Below, piece by piece: positions 10,282-21,243 of a stretch of DNA of 64,000 nucleotides; the first letter of the stretch is position 1, and each line of letters opens with the position of its first letter. The stretch is from assembly GCA_012845835.1 (NCBI GenBank), contig JABAKD010000001.1, positions 6,994,476-7,058,475 of the forward strand, written 5' to 3'. This stretch comes from Undaria pinnatifida (taxonomy: Eukaryota > Sar > Phaeophyceae > Laminariales > Alariaceae). A model generated the notes under the pieces. It saw only the letters and a list, made by a program, of their open reading frames with translations. It was not told the DNA's origin and ran no database searches. Made by a program: the position numbers and the translations under genes.

Positions 10282-10857
10282 GAGTCGTTCAACGGTGCGC
10301 CCCTCCCCAACTTTTCTGTAACGAAATCTCTGGTTTTGAAACCAGCACCCAGCCGTTTCTCCTGGAATGCGGTGTCCCTCGACACCCCGACGGCATTGTG
10401 GCATGGTGGCATGGTAGGACTCGACGCATGCTACGACAGAGGTGCGTCCCTTTTTTTCTGAGGTTCCGTTCACGTTTGGAGCTTAAGACCTCTCCCGAAA
10501 CCTGATTTTGGAGAAAACTGCCCGCTTACCGGATAAAAAATCCCATGAACCTAGAGGGACACAACGAAAGTCACGCGGAAAAGGAACGAATTTCCGACGA
10601 TTGTGGGTTAAGGAGCCGCGTCAGTGAGAAACTATTCCAGACGAAAATTGCTCTATCTACCTCCATCGTAGCGCGCGTCACTCGACCCTACCGTGTAGAA
10701 TGACAGTTTTCTGCAAGTAAAACAATGTCTGATTTTTTTTCGGTTCCATTAAATCCTTCCTCTCGTGTCGAGCAGACACGAAACCTTGGTTTTCAAGAAA
10801 ATCGCTGTTTTTTTTTTTTGGGGGGGGGAGGGGGGGGGGGGTATCGTAGAATCAATC
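10282..10857 (+). mobile_element. X element, copy X3, carrying a nested K
   Basis: Left end GAGTCGTTCAACGG and right end GTATCGTAGAATCAATC are inverted repeats, flanked by the direct tetramer ATTC at 10278-10281 and 10858-10861. The interior has the X landmarks TGGTTTTGAAACCAGC, TGTCCCTCGACACCCCGACG and CCTCGTGTCGAGCAGACACG, then a G tract. It is interrupted at 10423 by a complete K. No coding capacity. Confidence 0.85.
10423..10679 (+). mobile_element. K element, copy K_a, with target duplication ACTC
   Basis: Left end GACGCATGCTACGACAGAGG mirrors right end CTCCATCGTAGCGCGCGTC. Direct tetramers ACTC lie at 10419-10422 and 10680-10683. Length 257 bp. The interior holds GGAGCTTAAGACCTCTCCCG, GAAAACTGC and GGGTTAAGGAGCCGCGTCA, all shared with the other K copies. 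It is non-coding and presumably moved by a transposase in trans. Confidence 0.88.
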
Positions 10858-11263
10858 ATTCCAGCGATGTTGGGCTAAGGAGCCCCAAAGTTCAGAAAAT
10901 ATTTCATCGAAAAAAAGTGATACCTCCATCGTACGTAGCGTTCACGAGCCAAAGGACAGGTGTCGCGGTAAGGGGCGCACCACCAGTCGTTTCCTGAGGC
11001 TCATCACTTGAGGAGTTCTACTAGAGTATGCCTTCGACCCGATAAAAATCTCGTTATTCGGAGAGAATACGAAAGGAGAACCCAATGAACCATGCGATGG
11101 CCTCACTTTTTGCGGAGGAAACCATAGTAATCAGGACCCGCACACAGCATCCATCCACAAACACCTACCAGGTATAGATTCCTCCGTTTTTGATAACCGA
11201 TTTTTGGTCCTGGTCAGTATGGTCCACGGTAATAAAAAGCGTACAAGGACGGATATCCGGACT

Positions 11264-11630
11264 GACGCATGCTACCTGTACGGTAGAAGAGGTGGTACAC
11301 CATTTTTTTTCTGAGACTTCTTTCACTTGAAAGGATCTACATTGATCGACCTCCCAAAACCTGATTTGGGCCAAAAAAAAAAAAAGCGCTACTACACTTC
11401 TACTCGATCATGGCCTAGGTACACATCGAAAATTGCAGCAACAAAAGTAGAGCATTTAAGGAGCCCCGGCATTCAGAAAACGATCACGACTCTCGAGCAC
11501 CGCCTAGGCATGCAACGAAAAATTGCTCAAACAAAAAGAGAGAGGTTCGGACGAATTTGGGTTGAGGAGCCCCGGCATCCCGAAAACGATCTAGCCCACA
11601 AAGACGCTACTCTCTGTCGTAGCACCCGTC
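11264..11630 (+). mobile_element. K element with internal duplication (K_b)
   Basis: Left end GACGCATGCTACCTG and right end CTGTCGTAGCACCCGTC. The element is about 110 bp longer than other K copies because the GCCTAGG to GGAGCCCCGGCAT segment is present twice (from 11413 and from 11502). Flanking tetramers GACT and GAGA do not match. Confidence 0.75.
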
Positions 11631-12407
11631 GAGAATGTTTTGGTCAAACCCTGGGCACCACCCTTACACACACCGTAGCACGCGTGAGTGGATAGTGCCA
11701 TACATCGGGTACCCACATTTAAGATCGCCCCGTGAAAAGCGGGAACGTGCGCTGTTGACCACGAAGCGCTCTTATCTGTAGTGGGTAATATATAGCCTTT
11801 AGCTCGGCGGGACATACATGCCGAGTTGGCCGCTCTTACCCGTTTTAGCACCGCACTCTCGACATACATGGGAACAAAACACTTGGGTTTATTTAATACT
11901 AGGATACTGTTTCAAGAGTTGAGAGTGGATTAACGCCGGATGCTCTTAACTCGGGTGCCTTAAATCGGGGTACCAACCGAATACTGTTCCAACGATGTTG
12001 GGTAGGTTGTGACTGAACTCGGTTCAAGAGCCACGCTAGTCGGAAACGATATGAACGGAAGCATACCACGCCTAACGTGGTAGCACGTCTGTTTGTGGTA
12101 TCCTGCATTCCGCGGTTCCCCGCGTCTGCTCAGGTATGGCGCTGTGCCCGTGAGCGCATCTTAGGATACCTGATACGGTCAAAGATGTGCACCCCGATTT
12201 TTTTTAGGAGATCACCACGTGAGTGGCAAAGTAAGAAACGGGTCTCCCCCAAACTCAACAAAATCATGGCTCCAAGCACCAAAGCGGGCAGGGAGTATGC
12301 TCCTTTTCCTTCTGAGTCATCATTCCGCGACGGAATGAACACGCTGAGGAGTATCACAGCATGCAAACAAAGGCTAAGGCAAGAAGAGCAAAACAAGTTG
12401 GACTTTC
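11631..12407. other. Unassigned spacer with a weak K-like scrap
   Basis: Around 11990-12090 a GATGTTGGGTAGG to GTGGTAGCACGTCTG stretch resembles the K right half. The rest has short frames on both strands with no recognisable product. Confidence 0.35.
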
Positions 12408-12778
12408 GAGTCCTTCCATGCTAGGGGTGTGCAGCGAAGGCTTCTGAGCTCCTAACATGTTCGAGGTTAACCTCAATATTTCACCCCCGAAAGGTGAGTT
12501 GGAAGGCATTCGTTCGCGCAACTCGACAAACCTTTCTACGCGCTAGTCCTACTACTATTAATAGAACAAAATTACTCGCACGATTTTCATACTAACCGAT
12601 AGTTGAACACTTGAGAAGCTCAACCCGTTACATCGGTCACATCGTTCACATCGGTCACATCCGTCACATCCGTCACATCCGTCACATCGGTCAGATCGGT
12701 CAGATCGGTCACATCGGTCACAAAACCTTTGGTCTGAATATTCAGTGTAACCCCTACCGCAATACAGAGGGATGACTC
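12408..12778 (-). mobile_element. M element, copy M4, with 9-bp minisatellite
   Basis: Read on the minus strand it begins GAGTCATCCC near 12778, passes CGGTAGGGGTTACA, then a GATGTGACC-type array, a GAGCTTCTCAAGTGTTCAAC block, GCGCGAACGAATGCCTTC and TTTCGGGGGTGAAATATTGA, and ends GGAAGGACTC at 12408. The order equals that of M1 to M3. Flanking tetramers TTTC and CTCC do not match. Confidence 0.8.
12628..12721. repeat. 9-bp minisatellite inside M4
   Basis: About ten units of a CATCGGTCA repeat (GATGTGACC on the other strand) with GTCAGATCG variants. The same unit, in a longer array, sits at the same site in M3. The Asp/Val/Thr or Cys/Asp/Arg tripeptide frames are shadows of it. Confidence 0.95.
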
Positions 12779-13361
12779 CTCCTTCTTCAAAGATACAAAG
12801 ACGAAAAACATTCCATACGACTTGTGAGGATGCGTCATGCGCTGCGCTGGAGCTGTCACAACACAATCAGCATGTGTGCTTTCCATCCGGGCACACCCTC
12901 TGGCGTCTCGAACATCTCGGAGTACACGCGTGGGGCCTGTTCATCCCGAAGAATAAAAAATGTAAAAAAAGTTACAAATCATCCGAAGCTAATTGGGATG
13001 GCGTAGTAAGTGACTGACTAGAAAACCAGACCATCGATCGACATCGACATGTTTTCACAATTTTAGCAACTGAAAAAAAGAACGGGGGCGCGTACGTCCC
13101 ACTAATACTAAAAGACACGGGTGGGCCGTCAAGAAGAGCGAGACCGGGTGGCCCGTTTGGCGGCTCAAAGATGCCTTCAAAAGGTGTCGAAATAACTCTA
13201 ACTTTTCTAGGGAACATTAAACACTTGTGGTAAGAGGTAGCCGAATACAACCCTCTGCTTCGTAAGGTGATCAAACATCTACAAAAAAAAAAACACGACA
13301 AAAAAAAAGCAATGCTTGCCATAAGAGATGGCCTATACGACTAGTCTAACACTGTACTGCA
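12779..13361. other. Unassigned spacer
   Basis: A minus frame of 116 codons (12972-13322) and shorter plus frames are open but show no recognisable domain. An A-rich run lies near 13280-13310. Confidence 0.3.
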
Positions 13362-13901
13362 GTGCCGGCAGGAACTGTCCATGTCATACCGTTCCCAGGG
13401 GCGGCTCGGGTCGAGTCACGACCCTTTCAAACCTCATGGGTCCGTCAGGTCCGGTCAACCCACCCTGAACCGACCCGACCTTGGGACCCGACGACTCGTC
13501 CCGCGATAAGTGCCCCGGCCAATCAAAAAGCCCTGAAAACGATCTATCTCATATCGAACACGATCAGACTCTACCCGCGAGAAGAAAAGCGACCCGTTAA
13601 GATCCCAGGAAAGTTGTCAACCCTACACCGTCCCAAGAACCGCGCTAGTCTGGTGCTTGAAGACGAGGGCACGTCGACACAATACACAATAACCTCCGCC
13701 GCCAAACGCGGTCGGTCGGGGTCACCCTGGCATGACCCAACGCGCGTGCCGTGTGAAAAAATCTCGAAACCATTAATCCCACACCGTCCCAAGAGCCGCT
13801 GTAGTCTGGTGCTTGAAGATGAGGACGCCGAAACTGTACAGAAGCAGATCCGCCGCCAAGATGCTTCTCAGCTCCGGGTCGACGTGCGCCCACTTCAATA
13901 A
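13362..13901 (+). other. Open frame of 179 codons over a 160-bp tandem duplication
   Basis: The frame starts MPAGTVHVIP and contains two related segments, HRPKNRASLVLEDE and HRPKSRCSLVLEDE, encoded at about 13622-13672 and 13781-13835 (period about 160 bp). The 13390-13500 part is built of GGGTC/GACCC words similar to 16740-16905. No family is recognised and the minus strand is also open, so coding status is doubtful. Confidence 0.25.
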
Positions 13902-14489
13902 AGCCTCCCTCTCCGGGGATTCCACACCCGGATTGTGCGCTTCGTGGTGGTTCCATTTTCGAACCGGGCTTTTGATTGTCGCGTCGAAAAGCTGCATGGA
14001 TAGCTCCCACTCGGACATGAGTCCAACCGCCGTGTAGGTAAGCATGATTTCCTGGCATATGCAAGAGAGATACGAAACGAAGGTGAAAGGAGCGCTTTTG
14101 TTCTCGTGTGGGCGAAGACGGGAAAAAAATGACAATAATACCCTGTTGTGAAAATCAGAGTAAAAAGCCAATAAAACTTCATCATTTGTAGTTCCTTTCA
14201 TCTCACATGTGCCCGAAGGAGGAAAATAACCAATTTGTCTACCGTAGGACTTATACAATTTAATTGAAGGATAGCATCCGCGTGAGTAAAAGAGGTACAC
14301 CGATAGGCCGACCTCTGTGCAAAGCCCTGCGCCCTGTTGACCCGGGTGCTATCTACCATCCAGGGATAACCGACCAACTACATCCTAGACGAGGTCACAA
14401 AACTCCGCATCACGCGCGATGGAAAGAGTCAGCCTCGCATGCAACTTGTAAATTGTAGGTTCGACTAAATTCTCACTATAAAGGCTAGG
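13902..14489. other. Unassigned spacer
   Basis: Overlapping minus frames (13773-14300) have no recognisable motif. No RNA gene or repeat is visible. Confidence 0.3.
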
Positions 14490-15308
14490 TGTAAAGGAAT
14501 AGGGCGTGGACACAGAGTGTCCCCTGCGGATCTGCCAATTCAGCAGGTCCTCGGAGAGTACTCACTTTTTTAGCCTTAGGAGAGACATAGCTGTACTAGG
14601 TTCCACCCGAGCCCCGGATGACTTCTGAGAACGGAGGCACGTCCCTCCGCTCTATTTCCTGACTATCCTGAATAGAAAACACCAACCTTATAACACGAAA
14701 ACCGGCCAAATTATCTCAATTCAAACAATTACAGGCCTTTCGAGCCCGTACCTTAACACTAGCCCACCCTGATGAGCCGCATATGCCTAAATATGGAAGA
14801 TTCGGGGAAACTCCGGTTCTACTAACTAGACCAACAGGAAGGGCCCCTGACATCTCGCTGCTGTAGTGGTCGCCGTCGAAGGAGGAAAGGCACTCCCTCC
14901 ATTAAGAAGCCACCGGTGAAGGAGCAGGGTTTGTGGGCTCGATGGAAACCAAAAAAAAAATAGCTAAGAAAACAAACTATCGAAGAGATTGGAGGAACGC
15001 TGCCGCAATAGCAAGTCAAGCCAACGACGACGCCATATTGTAAGCGTATTCGGCGGGGACACAGAGTGTCCCCTGCAGGTCTGTCAGTTGAGCAGGTCCT
15101 CGGAGAGTACTCGCGTTCTTAGCCTTGGGAGATACTTAGCTTCATTAGGTTCCACCAGAACCCCGGACGACTTCTGAGAACGGAGGCATGTGCTTCCGTT
15201 CTACTTCCTGACTATCCACAATAGAAAACGGGTACCTTATCATACAAGAACCGGCCGAATTATCTCAGTTCAAATATATTTATTTCCTTTCGAGGCCGTA
15301 CCTCAACA
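14490..15308 (+). mobile_element. L element: TRIM-like unit with 270-bp direct terminal repeats
   Basis: Two closely similar direct repeats, 14490-14758 and 15039-15308, begin TGTAA and end with AACA. They share GACACAGAGTGTCCCCTG, AGCAGGTCCTCGGAGAGTAC, CCTGACTATCC and CCTTTCGAG(G/C)CCGTACC. The 280-bp interior begins TAGCCCACCCTGATGAGCCG and contains GGAAGATTCGGGGAAACTCC. There is no coding capacity. A tRNA-complementary primer site and a polypurine tract are not obvious, and flanking pentamers CTAGG and CGGGG do not match well. The TG...CA ends, size and second locus at 56241 favour a terminal-repeat retrotransposon in miniature. Confidence 0.6.
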
Positions 15309-15869
15309 CGGGGTAGATTTTTGTTTTTTATTTTTCTATCGTACAAGGAGAAATCACTCATTGTGGAAGAACACCCGCATATTTTCTTGTCCAGGCAAAA
15401 ACTTGATTTATGGGCAAATAGATATTCGAACGCGGGGGAAGATCAAATAATCGGACAAATCGGAGTTTCCGGTATTAGAGACCATGGGTTAGTACGTAAG
15501 GAATACCACGTTCAAGGGAGACCATTGATCCTAGCATACGAGGTTTCCCTTCATAAATTAAAAGGAGCGAGGCTATGCCGAAGAACTGGTGGCACCCGTG
15601 GTGCCCGTAAACCGTGTACGTATTTTGAAAGCTGTCATCGGTGAATCTTTTTTCGGGCACCGCGTTGGGGCTAAGGGGGCCGCGACGAAGGAGGAGGCAA
15701 GAGGATCCACCCTGCTGACTACAACCTGGGGGGGCATGCCCCCGCAAAATCCACAAATTTAGGTCCTACCCCCTCGTGACCACCATTATCCCACACTTGA
15801 CCGAAATTTATAGCCCACAGCAAGCAGAGCAAATGGGCGTGATGCAAGAACTAAGGATCTTTGCGCCGC
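15309..15869. other. Unassigned spacer
   Basis: Plus frames of 86-107 codons (15190-15644) are open but partly overlap the L repeat and show no domain. Confidence 0.3.
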
Positions 15870-16500
15870 CCTCGGTACCCAGTACCTTAGCAGTAGCAGC
15901 AATAACACTGCAGTACAGCAGCATCAGCAGCAGCACGGCGACGATAGAAAGATGTGTACGCGCCGTTCCATAATCGTTCATAAGCTGGCCGAACACCAAA
16001 GAATGAAAAAAAGTAATACAGGGCACGTAGAGAGGCTAGTAACAACGACCAGCTCCAGTGGTCTATAGTTAGTTCTAATACCCGGGTACACCCACAGAAT
16101 TACCATACTGAACACGCCCCCGCAACATTTATCAAAAACAGGTGAGGTACACCTTTTTTATAGTATCCCGATAAAGCGCAGCTCCTGGTACCCAGTACCC
16201 TTTAGCAGTGGCAGCAATAACACTGCAGTGCGGCCGCATCAGCAGCATCACGGCGGAGACAGAAAGATGTGCGCGCCGGACCCATTATAGTTCAAAAGCT
16301 AGCCGAAAACCGAACAAAAGGAAAACATGTCACAGGGCACGTAACCAGGCAAGTTACACCGACCAGCTCCAACGAGTCTACATGTAGTTACAATACGTGG
16401 GTACCCCGACAGAGTTACAATACAAAACAGGGCATTAGACTATGTAACAAAAAAGGTTTTCTCGGTGAGGTGCACTTTTCTTTAGCCTGATGAAGGTAAG
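15870..16500 (+). repeat. 312-bp tandem duplication
   Basis: TGGTACCCAGTACC (16189), matching CGGTACCCAGTACC near 15877, is followed in both copies by GCAGCAATAACACTGCAGT, AGAAAGATGTG, GGGCACGTA and GACCAGCTCC, and then by a GGTGAGGT block. The two copies are roughly 80 percent alike by eye. A scrap of the same sequence (CTACACCGACCAGTCCAAAC) lies near 22538. Confidence 0.8.
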
Positions 16501-17158
16501 GTACTGCATTCCGCCCTGCGGCACAGCTACTGCGGAGATCAAACGTTCGTAGGATGAATAAATAAGAGAAAAGGGAAACACACCCACACGACTGTTCTTC
16601 GGTTTGGACCTCGAGCGGGGATGTTGACACTTCTGTAGAGACTGACGCAAACACAACGTCGCATAGCAGAGGGAGACTGAAAGCTGGGGGAAACAACTTT
16701 TGTTGTGTTGAACATGGTCCGGTTAGCCACATTTTTTCATGGGCCAGGACCCAACCCGCGGGTCGGCGCAGGAGGTCTTCGAAAACCCTCGCGGGTGGAG
16801 TCGGGTCGAGTCAGGTCCGGAAGTAGTCCAAACAACACAGGTCGACTCCAAACATCACGGGTCAGGTCAAGTCACTATGACCCGAACCGACCCACAAAGC
16901 CTTATCTGATCCGTGAAAAGCCCGGCTGTTAACAATGGATATCCGTCAAATATGAATAAAACGTTTTGCTTCGTTTTTGCCGGGATATGTATTTCCACAC
17001 CAGAGTAGTGGGGACTCTACCCCAAGGCAAATACCAGGTCATGAGTAGAGTAGAGGGGCCTCTACCCTGAAGCAAATACCAGAAGCAAATGTGATAAATT
17101 TAACAGCTTACCTCTATTTTGGCCAAAGTTTCCCGGCTTTCCGTGGTGTTGATGTGGT
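16501..17158. other. Unassigned spacer with GGGTC/GACCC-rich segment
   Basis: From 16740 to 16905 the sequence is dense in GGGTCGAGTC, CGGGTCAGGTC and ACCCGAACCGACCC words. A 45-bp imperfect duplication (CTCTACCC(C/T)...GCAAATACCAG) lies at about 17000-17085. No gene is visible. Confidence 0.4.
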
Positions 17159-17748
17159 ATGGCCGTGAGTACCGATCTCTCTGCGAAAACGGTTCAGCAA
17201 TTAGCAGTTAAAAGTTGTACTCCGGATAATGATCAGTTTCGTGTAATATTGCGAGGCGATACATGGAGCTGCATGCATGTGCAGACAAGGCATGTTCTTC
17301 TCATCATTGCATTGGGAGCGTCTCTACAAGAATGGTGCGACAATAGGAACAACAAAGCGTTGATTGTACTACAGCAGTAAGTGTTGGGTTTACCAGCATT
17401 GACGAGTTACATGCGTGTATGAAGTTCATTCAACTTCAGCGGCGACATGGGATATGGGCAACCGCAAGAGCTCAAGAGTTCTCTCCTGAAGAACTCATTT
17501 TCATACATGAGGCTGGGAGCTTTTTAGTTTCAAATAGTTGGGTGGTGAAGTTGAAGCCAGCTATTGACAAGACAACAACAACAGCAACAGCAACAACTGA
17601 ATTAGGTATGAATAAACTCCACACGTCGAGCCACAAACGCGCCAGTCTGGCGCCAAGGGGCAGAAAATCCTCGAATCACTTCACGCAGCAAACCTGTAGT
17701 ACCCAGCTTACTGTAATACTATTAATACCTAGTTGTAGTCTGATTTAA
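17159..17748 (+). pseudogene. Unrecognised protein-like frames joined by a frame change
   Basis: A plus frame from ATG 17159 reads MAVSTDLSAKTVQQLAVKSC and ends at a TAA near 17378. A second frame then opens through SVGFTSIDELHACMKFIQLQ and continues via EFSPEELIFIHEAGSFL to a stop at 17748. Composition is more protein-like than in neighbouring spacers. The switch lies at CAGCAGTAAGTGTTGG, which resembles a donor splice site, but no acceptor at a plausible distance is seen, so it is either a frameshifted pseudogene or a mis-split exon. No family is recognised and no partner gene is nearby. Confidence 0.3.
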
Positions 17749-18719
17749 GGTCGGGCAACTCACAGCCCTGCGTGGCTGTTTGCTCTCGTTTGTCTACAAA
17801 ATGATACGACCAAAAACACTCCCCGTTGACTTGGGTGGCACCCAAGGCCGACAAGCCGGGGGAGGGCTACGACATATAAACTTCACGCAAGCAATTTTGT
17901 TCCTAAAAACTAAGGTTTCCAAGTAAGGTAGGATGTTGTGGCGGTCAGTATCAACTGTGGGGCTCTTCCCTTGGGCTCGACATACCACTTCATCCAAAAA
18001 CCTGAACTAGAAAACAGTGTTGCATTAAATCAGATTAAATGCCACGTGTTCATACGAGTACATAAACCAGATAAACACTCCGTATAAGCTATGCCAGGTA
18101 TGCCACAGCAACTCATGAATGAGATTGCAACCACCTTTGGAAAACATTTGCTCTTGACGCGATAATCAGTCCGTATATCCAATATCATCATGGTAAGGCA
18201 TGAGTAATGTTGTAAAAACATTGAGAAACAGTGTGCTCTCAACCCTATGAACACTCCCTAAAATCACCCGAAAAAAAATTGCTCCTAGCCCAATGCAATG
18301 CTGTATCGACTCGCGCGACGTACCAGACTCGCGCGATCGCGAGCCAGGTGGTGTCAGCTCCAAGGACTTCCCCTCGTAGGGTCGGAATGCTATTGTCCAC
18401 AATGAAAATAGTTCCTTCGTTATCACACGGGGAAGTGCCATGCCATCAGCCATCGACCTTTCCCTTTCGTATCTCAAGATCTCAAAAGCTAAAAAAAGAA
18501 AGTCCAATAACGACAATGGAACTCCCGGAGAAAAATGTATCCAACCATTCTATGTGCCGTAAAAAGCACAATGATACGACCGCAGCGGTACAGCAGTACA
18601 CTCACTGTAACAAGTACCATTATAGTAGTGCATAAACGAGAGATTGCAACGATGTTGGGGAGTTCCTCGGTTAAGAAGCCCCGCCAGTCAACAAACGCCT
18701 CCGCCAAAACACCTTTATA
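17749..18719. other. Unassigned spacer
   Basis: Frames on both strands between 18166 and 18707 overlap one another with no domain. A K-like scrap (GTTAAGAAGCCCCGCCAGTC) lies near 18670. Confidence 0.3.
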
Positions 18720-18947
18720 TTAGCACAGAAGCCTGTCCATTTTTCGACGTACCATGAGATGCGGAGGGCACAACTTGAACGTGGGCTGGCAGAAAATGGA
18801 GTGCAGCATCTGCCGATAGGTCATGTTTATCCACTTCTCCCTGGCAAACTCCAGCAGTCGACCCTTCAGCGTGCCAGGCTGGTCCGGCGCATCTCCGCAC
18901 CACTGATGACGGTGATCCACAAAACGGGGCAACAGCGAACAGCACAT
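18720..18947 (-). other. Coding-like fragment, unknown product
   Basis: A minus frame of 75 codons contains GTLKGRLLEFAREKWINMTY and then RQMLHSIFCQPTFKLCPPHL, which reads more like protein than the surrounding shadow frames. It is not assigned to any family. It could be an exon scrap carried by a mobile element. Confidence 0.25.
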
Positions 18948-19404
18948 GTGTCCCGGGGGGGCAATCAGTTTGGGCGTATCAAGGGCTCTCTGTTGGCCTC
19001 AAAACCCCTTCATCTTAGAGCTGGAAACCCGTTTTTGGGTCCAAATTACTTGGAACTAGTATAAAGAGGGGTTTTAGGGCTCTATATGGGTTAACAGCCC
19101 CAAAATCCCTGCCTATATTAATTCCATGTAAGTTTTCCCCATAACGGGTTTCCAGTCGCAAAGGCGTTAACAGTAACGGCGGGTAAAAAATCGTTCGGAG
19201 GTCGGTATTTTCGGACACGTCCAAGGTGCTATTGGCTCATTTCAGTACCTAGATATTCAGAGCATACAGATCCCTCATGCATGATCTACGCGGACCTATA
19301 ATAGACAATACATTGTGGAAGTTGTACGAGAAGGCTTTCGCGCACGTGCCTGCAAAGTTGGATTTGTATGATACAGTACGGCTCGCGCTCAACATATATA
19401 TACC
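18948..19404. other. Unassigned spacer
   Basis: Mixed sequence with no supported feature. Confidence 0.3.
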
Positions 19405-20582
19405 ACTCGTATAACAAACCCCTCACCTAAAGCCCTTCCTCCCCCCCCCCCACCCCCCCACCCCCCCCCCTCCAACGCCCCCTCTTTTCCGACCACCTGC
19501 ACGATCGCCTAGACCTAGCACCACGCGTATAACAAGCTGCTACATATCTTTGATCTCACAGCCGAAGTGTATTTGAATATTATTTGTGACCTAAACCTCC
19601 TAAAAAATCCCCCCCCCCCCCTCCCCCCCCCCCTCTTGCTCTCCCTTACTCAAACGCCCCACCAAATATCGAAATCCGCCACATTAATAAACACTTCACG
19701 CACAGGATATCACCTCATTATCTTTCGAGAGCCATCCATGCCGCTATGTTCCCCCCCCCCCCCCGCCTCGAACGCCCCCTTCTTCCCCATCACCCGCACC
19801 ATCGCCTAGACCTAGCACCACACGTATAACAAACCCCTCACCTAAAGCCCTCCCTCCCCCCCAGCCCCCCCCCCGCCCCCACACCCCCCACCTCCCCCCC
19901 AACCCATCCCAACCCCACCCCCTCGAACACTCCACCCTCTCTTTACTCACTGATTGTACGACTTACCCCAGGATATACATGATAAACTGATGTATTATTT
20001 AAAACCGTCACATTTATCCCCTCAAAATAATGTATAGTTTCCAGGCACATATTGAGCTGCCCCCCCCGCCCCTCCCCCCCCCCCCCCCGCCCCTCCCCCC
20101 CCCCCCCCGCCCCAAATAATATACTGGTGCCAAAACCGTCAGATTTATCCCCTCGAAAGGATTTATAGCTTACATGCACAAATTGCCCCCTCCCCCCCCC
20201 CCCCCCCCCCCCCCCCCTCCAAACCCGCTCGCTTTTGATCAAAACCAGGCCCCCACGTCCTTCAAAACTCCGCCCCACCCCCCTCACCGGTTATTCGACT
20301 TACAAGATTCACTTGATAAAAGGATACATTTCCCTTCACAGCTGTCAGATTTTGTCCCCCTCAGAAACGGGTTTTATAGTTTCCGCGCACAGACTGACTA
20401 AAATCATCCTGTTGACCCTGAAAGCTACACTGTAGTTGTAAGGGGAGTCGCCGACCTATATCCTTAATGAGGACACACAACTCGTAATGCGCGCGATCGG
20501 AGTATCACACACAGCTTGCAAAGATGAGTTTCGACGAAATCTTCGATCTCACAGCTGGAGTGTATTTTCATTTTTCATAATA
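19405..20582 (+). repeat. Composite S repeat array (S-c), C-rich on the plus strand
   Basis: Forward orientation. Modules AACAAACCCCTCACCTAAAG, ATCACCTCATTATCTTTCGA, CTTACCCCAGGATATACATG and TTACAAGATTCACTTGATAA are separated by C tracts up to about 30 bases. It ends with the complete conserved end at 20450-20582, including GACCTATATCCTTAATGAGG and the AGCTTGCAAAGATGAG box, then an AT-rich tail. An internal terminal-like box sits near 19550. Confidence 0.88.
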
Positions 20583-20590
20583 TATATCAT

Positions 20591-20860
20591 GACGAAGGCG
20601 TGCGATACCACAGTCATAGCCTTTTTCGGCGAAAGTACTTCATGAATGACGGGGGCGACCTTGACCCAATTTCGTCAGAAATGTCGTTCCTGCTTTGCAG
20701 TGCTATTCGTTTTATACCTGGGCCATGGGATTCGTTGTTCATCGGGGTGCAGTTTCAAACATCTCCAAAACGCCTTCGGGTGGATTACAGAACTCCTCAG
20801 GCCAAGAACCTTGCAGGGCAACTATGCCGGGCTGTAGCACACCAGGTATGATTCAACGGC
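20591..20860 (-). mobile_element. Degraded K element
   Basis: It begins GACGAAGGCGTGCGATACCA immediately after the S-c tail. It carries K landmarks in reverse (CATGAATGACGGGGGCGACC, then CCTGGGCCATGGGATTCG, then CCTCAGG). The right terminus is not preserved. Confidence 0.5.
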
Positions 20861-20973
20861 AACTTTTGTAGGGTCTACTTGATGATCTGGGATGATCTGG
20901 CACACCAACTGCCCGACGTGACAACTGTTGCGTTGTGATTCGCGTAAGTACTTGACGACTGGAAACCGCATTG

Positions 20974-21243
20974 GACGCGTTCTACAGCAGTAGATGTAGC
21001 ATTTCTTGATTGAAATCGTTTTCTGAATGACGGAGCTCCTTAACCCAAAATCGTCCGAATTTTAGTCCTTTTATTGTCGTAATCGTTGTCCTGGTATACC
21101 TAAGCCATGAGAATGTTCATCGAGTGGCACAGTTAGCTTTTTTCCCACACGTACTCAGCTTTTTGAGAGTAAGAGGTATGAGAGCTTAATAGGTTAGCAG
21201 CCTCAGAAAAAAAAGATTGCACCTCTACCGTGTGTCGTGCGTC
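20974..21243 (-). mobile_element. K element with target duplication ATTG
   Basis: Ends GACGCGTTCTACAG and TACCGTGTGTCGTGCGTC are inverted. Direct tetramers ATTG flank at 20970-20973 and 21244-21247. Reverse-orientation landmarks TGACGGAGCTCCTTAACCCA, TACCTAAGCCATGAG and AGCTTAATAGG are present. Length 270 bp, non-coding. Confidence 0.85.

Larger units (their letters stand above)
10190..10945 (+). mobile_element. Outer K element split by the X3 insertion
   Basis: Left of X3 the sequence AAAAAAAAGTTAATCGAC matches the K interior. Immediately right of X3, CGATGTTGGGCTAAGGAGCC continues the same K interior to a right end at about 10945 (ATACCTCCATCGTACGTAGC). The left terminus is poorly preserved, so the start coordinate is approximate. 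This is the oldest of three nested layers. Confidence 0.6.

Noticed and set aside
12558-12886. Cys-Asp-Arg and Thr-Asp-Val repeat frames on the minus strand
   Set aside because: They come from the 9-bp minisatellite in M4.
14759-14775. tRNA primer-binding site in the L element
   Set aside because: The bases after the terminal repeat do not start with TGG and match no tRNA 3' end that I can identify.
17377-17400. A 20-base intron (GTAAGT to CAG) joining the two frames at 17.4 kb
   Set aside because: It is too short for a spliceosomal intron, so a frameshift or misassembly is at least as likely.
20174-20435. Proline-rich frames in S arrays, also at 25583-25918, 31191-31490 and 53138-53464
   Set aside because: They are produced by C tracts and recur in every S copy with shifting frames; no sign of selection on the peptide.
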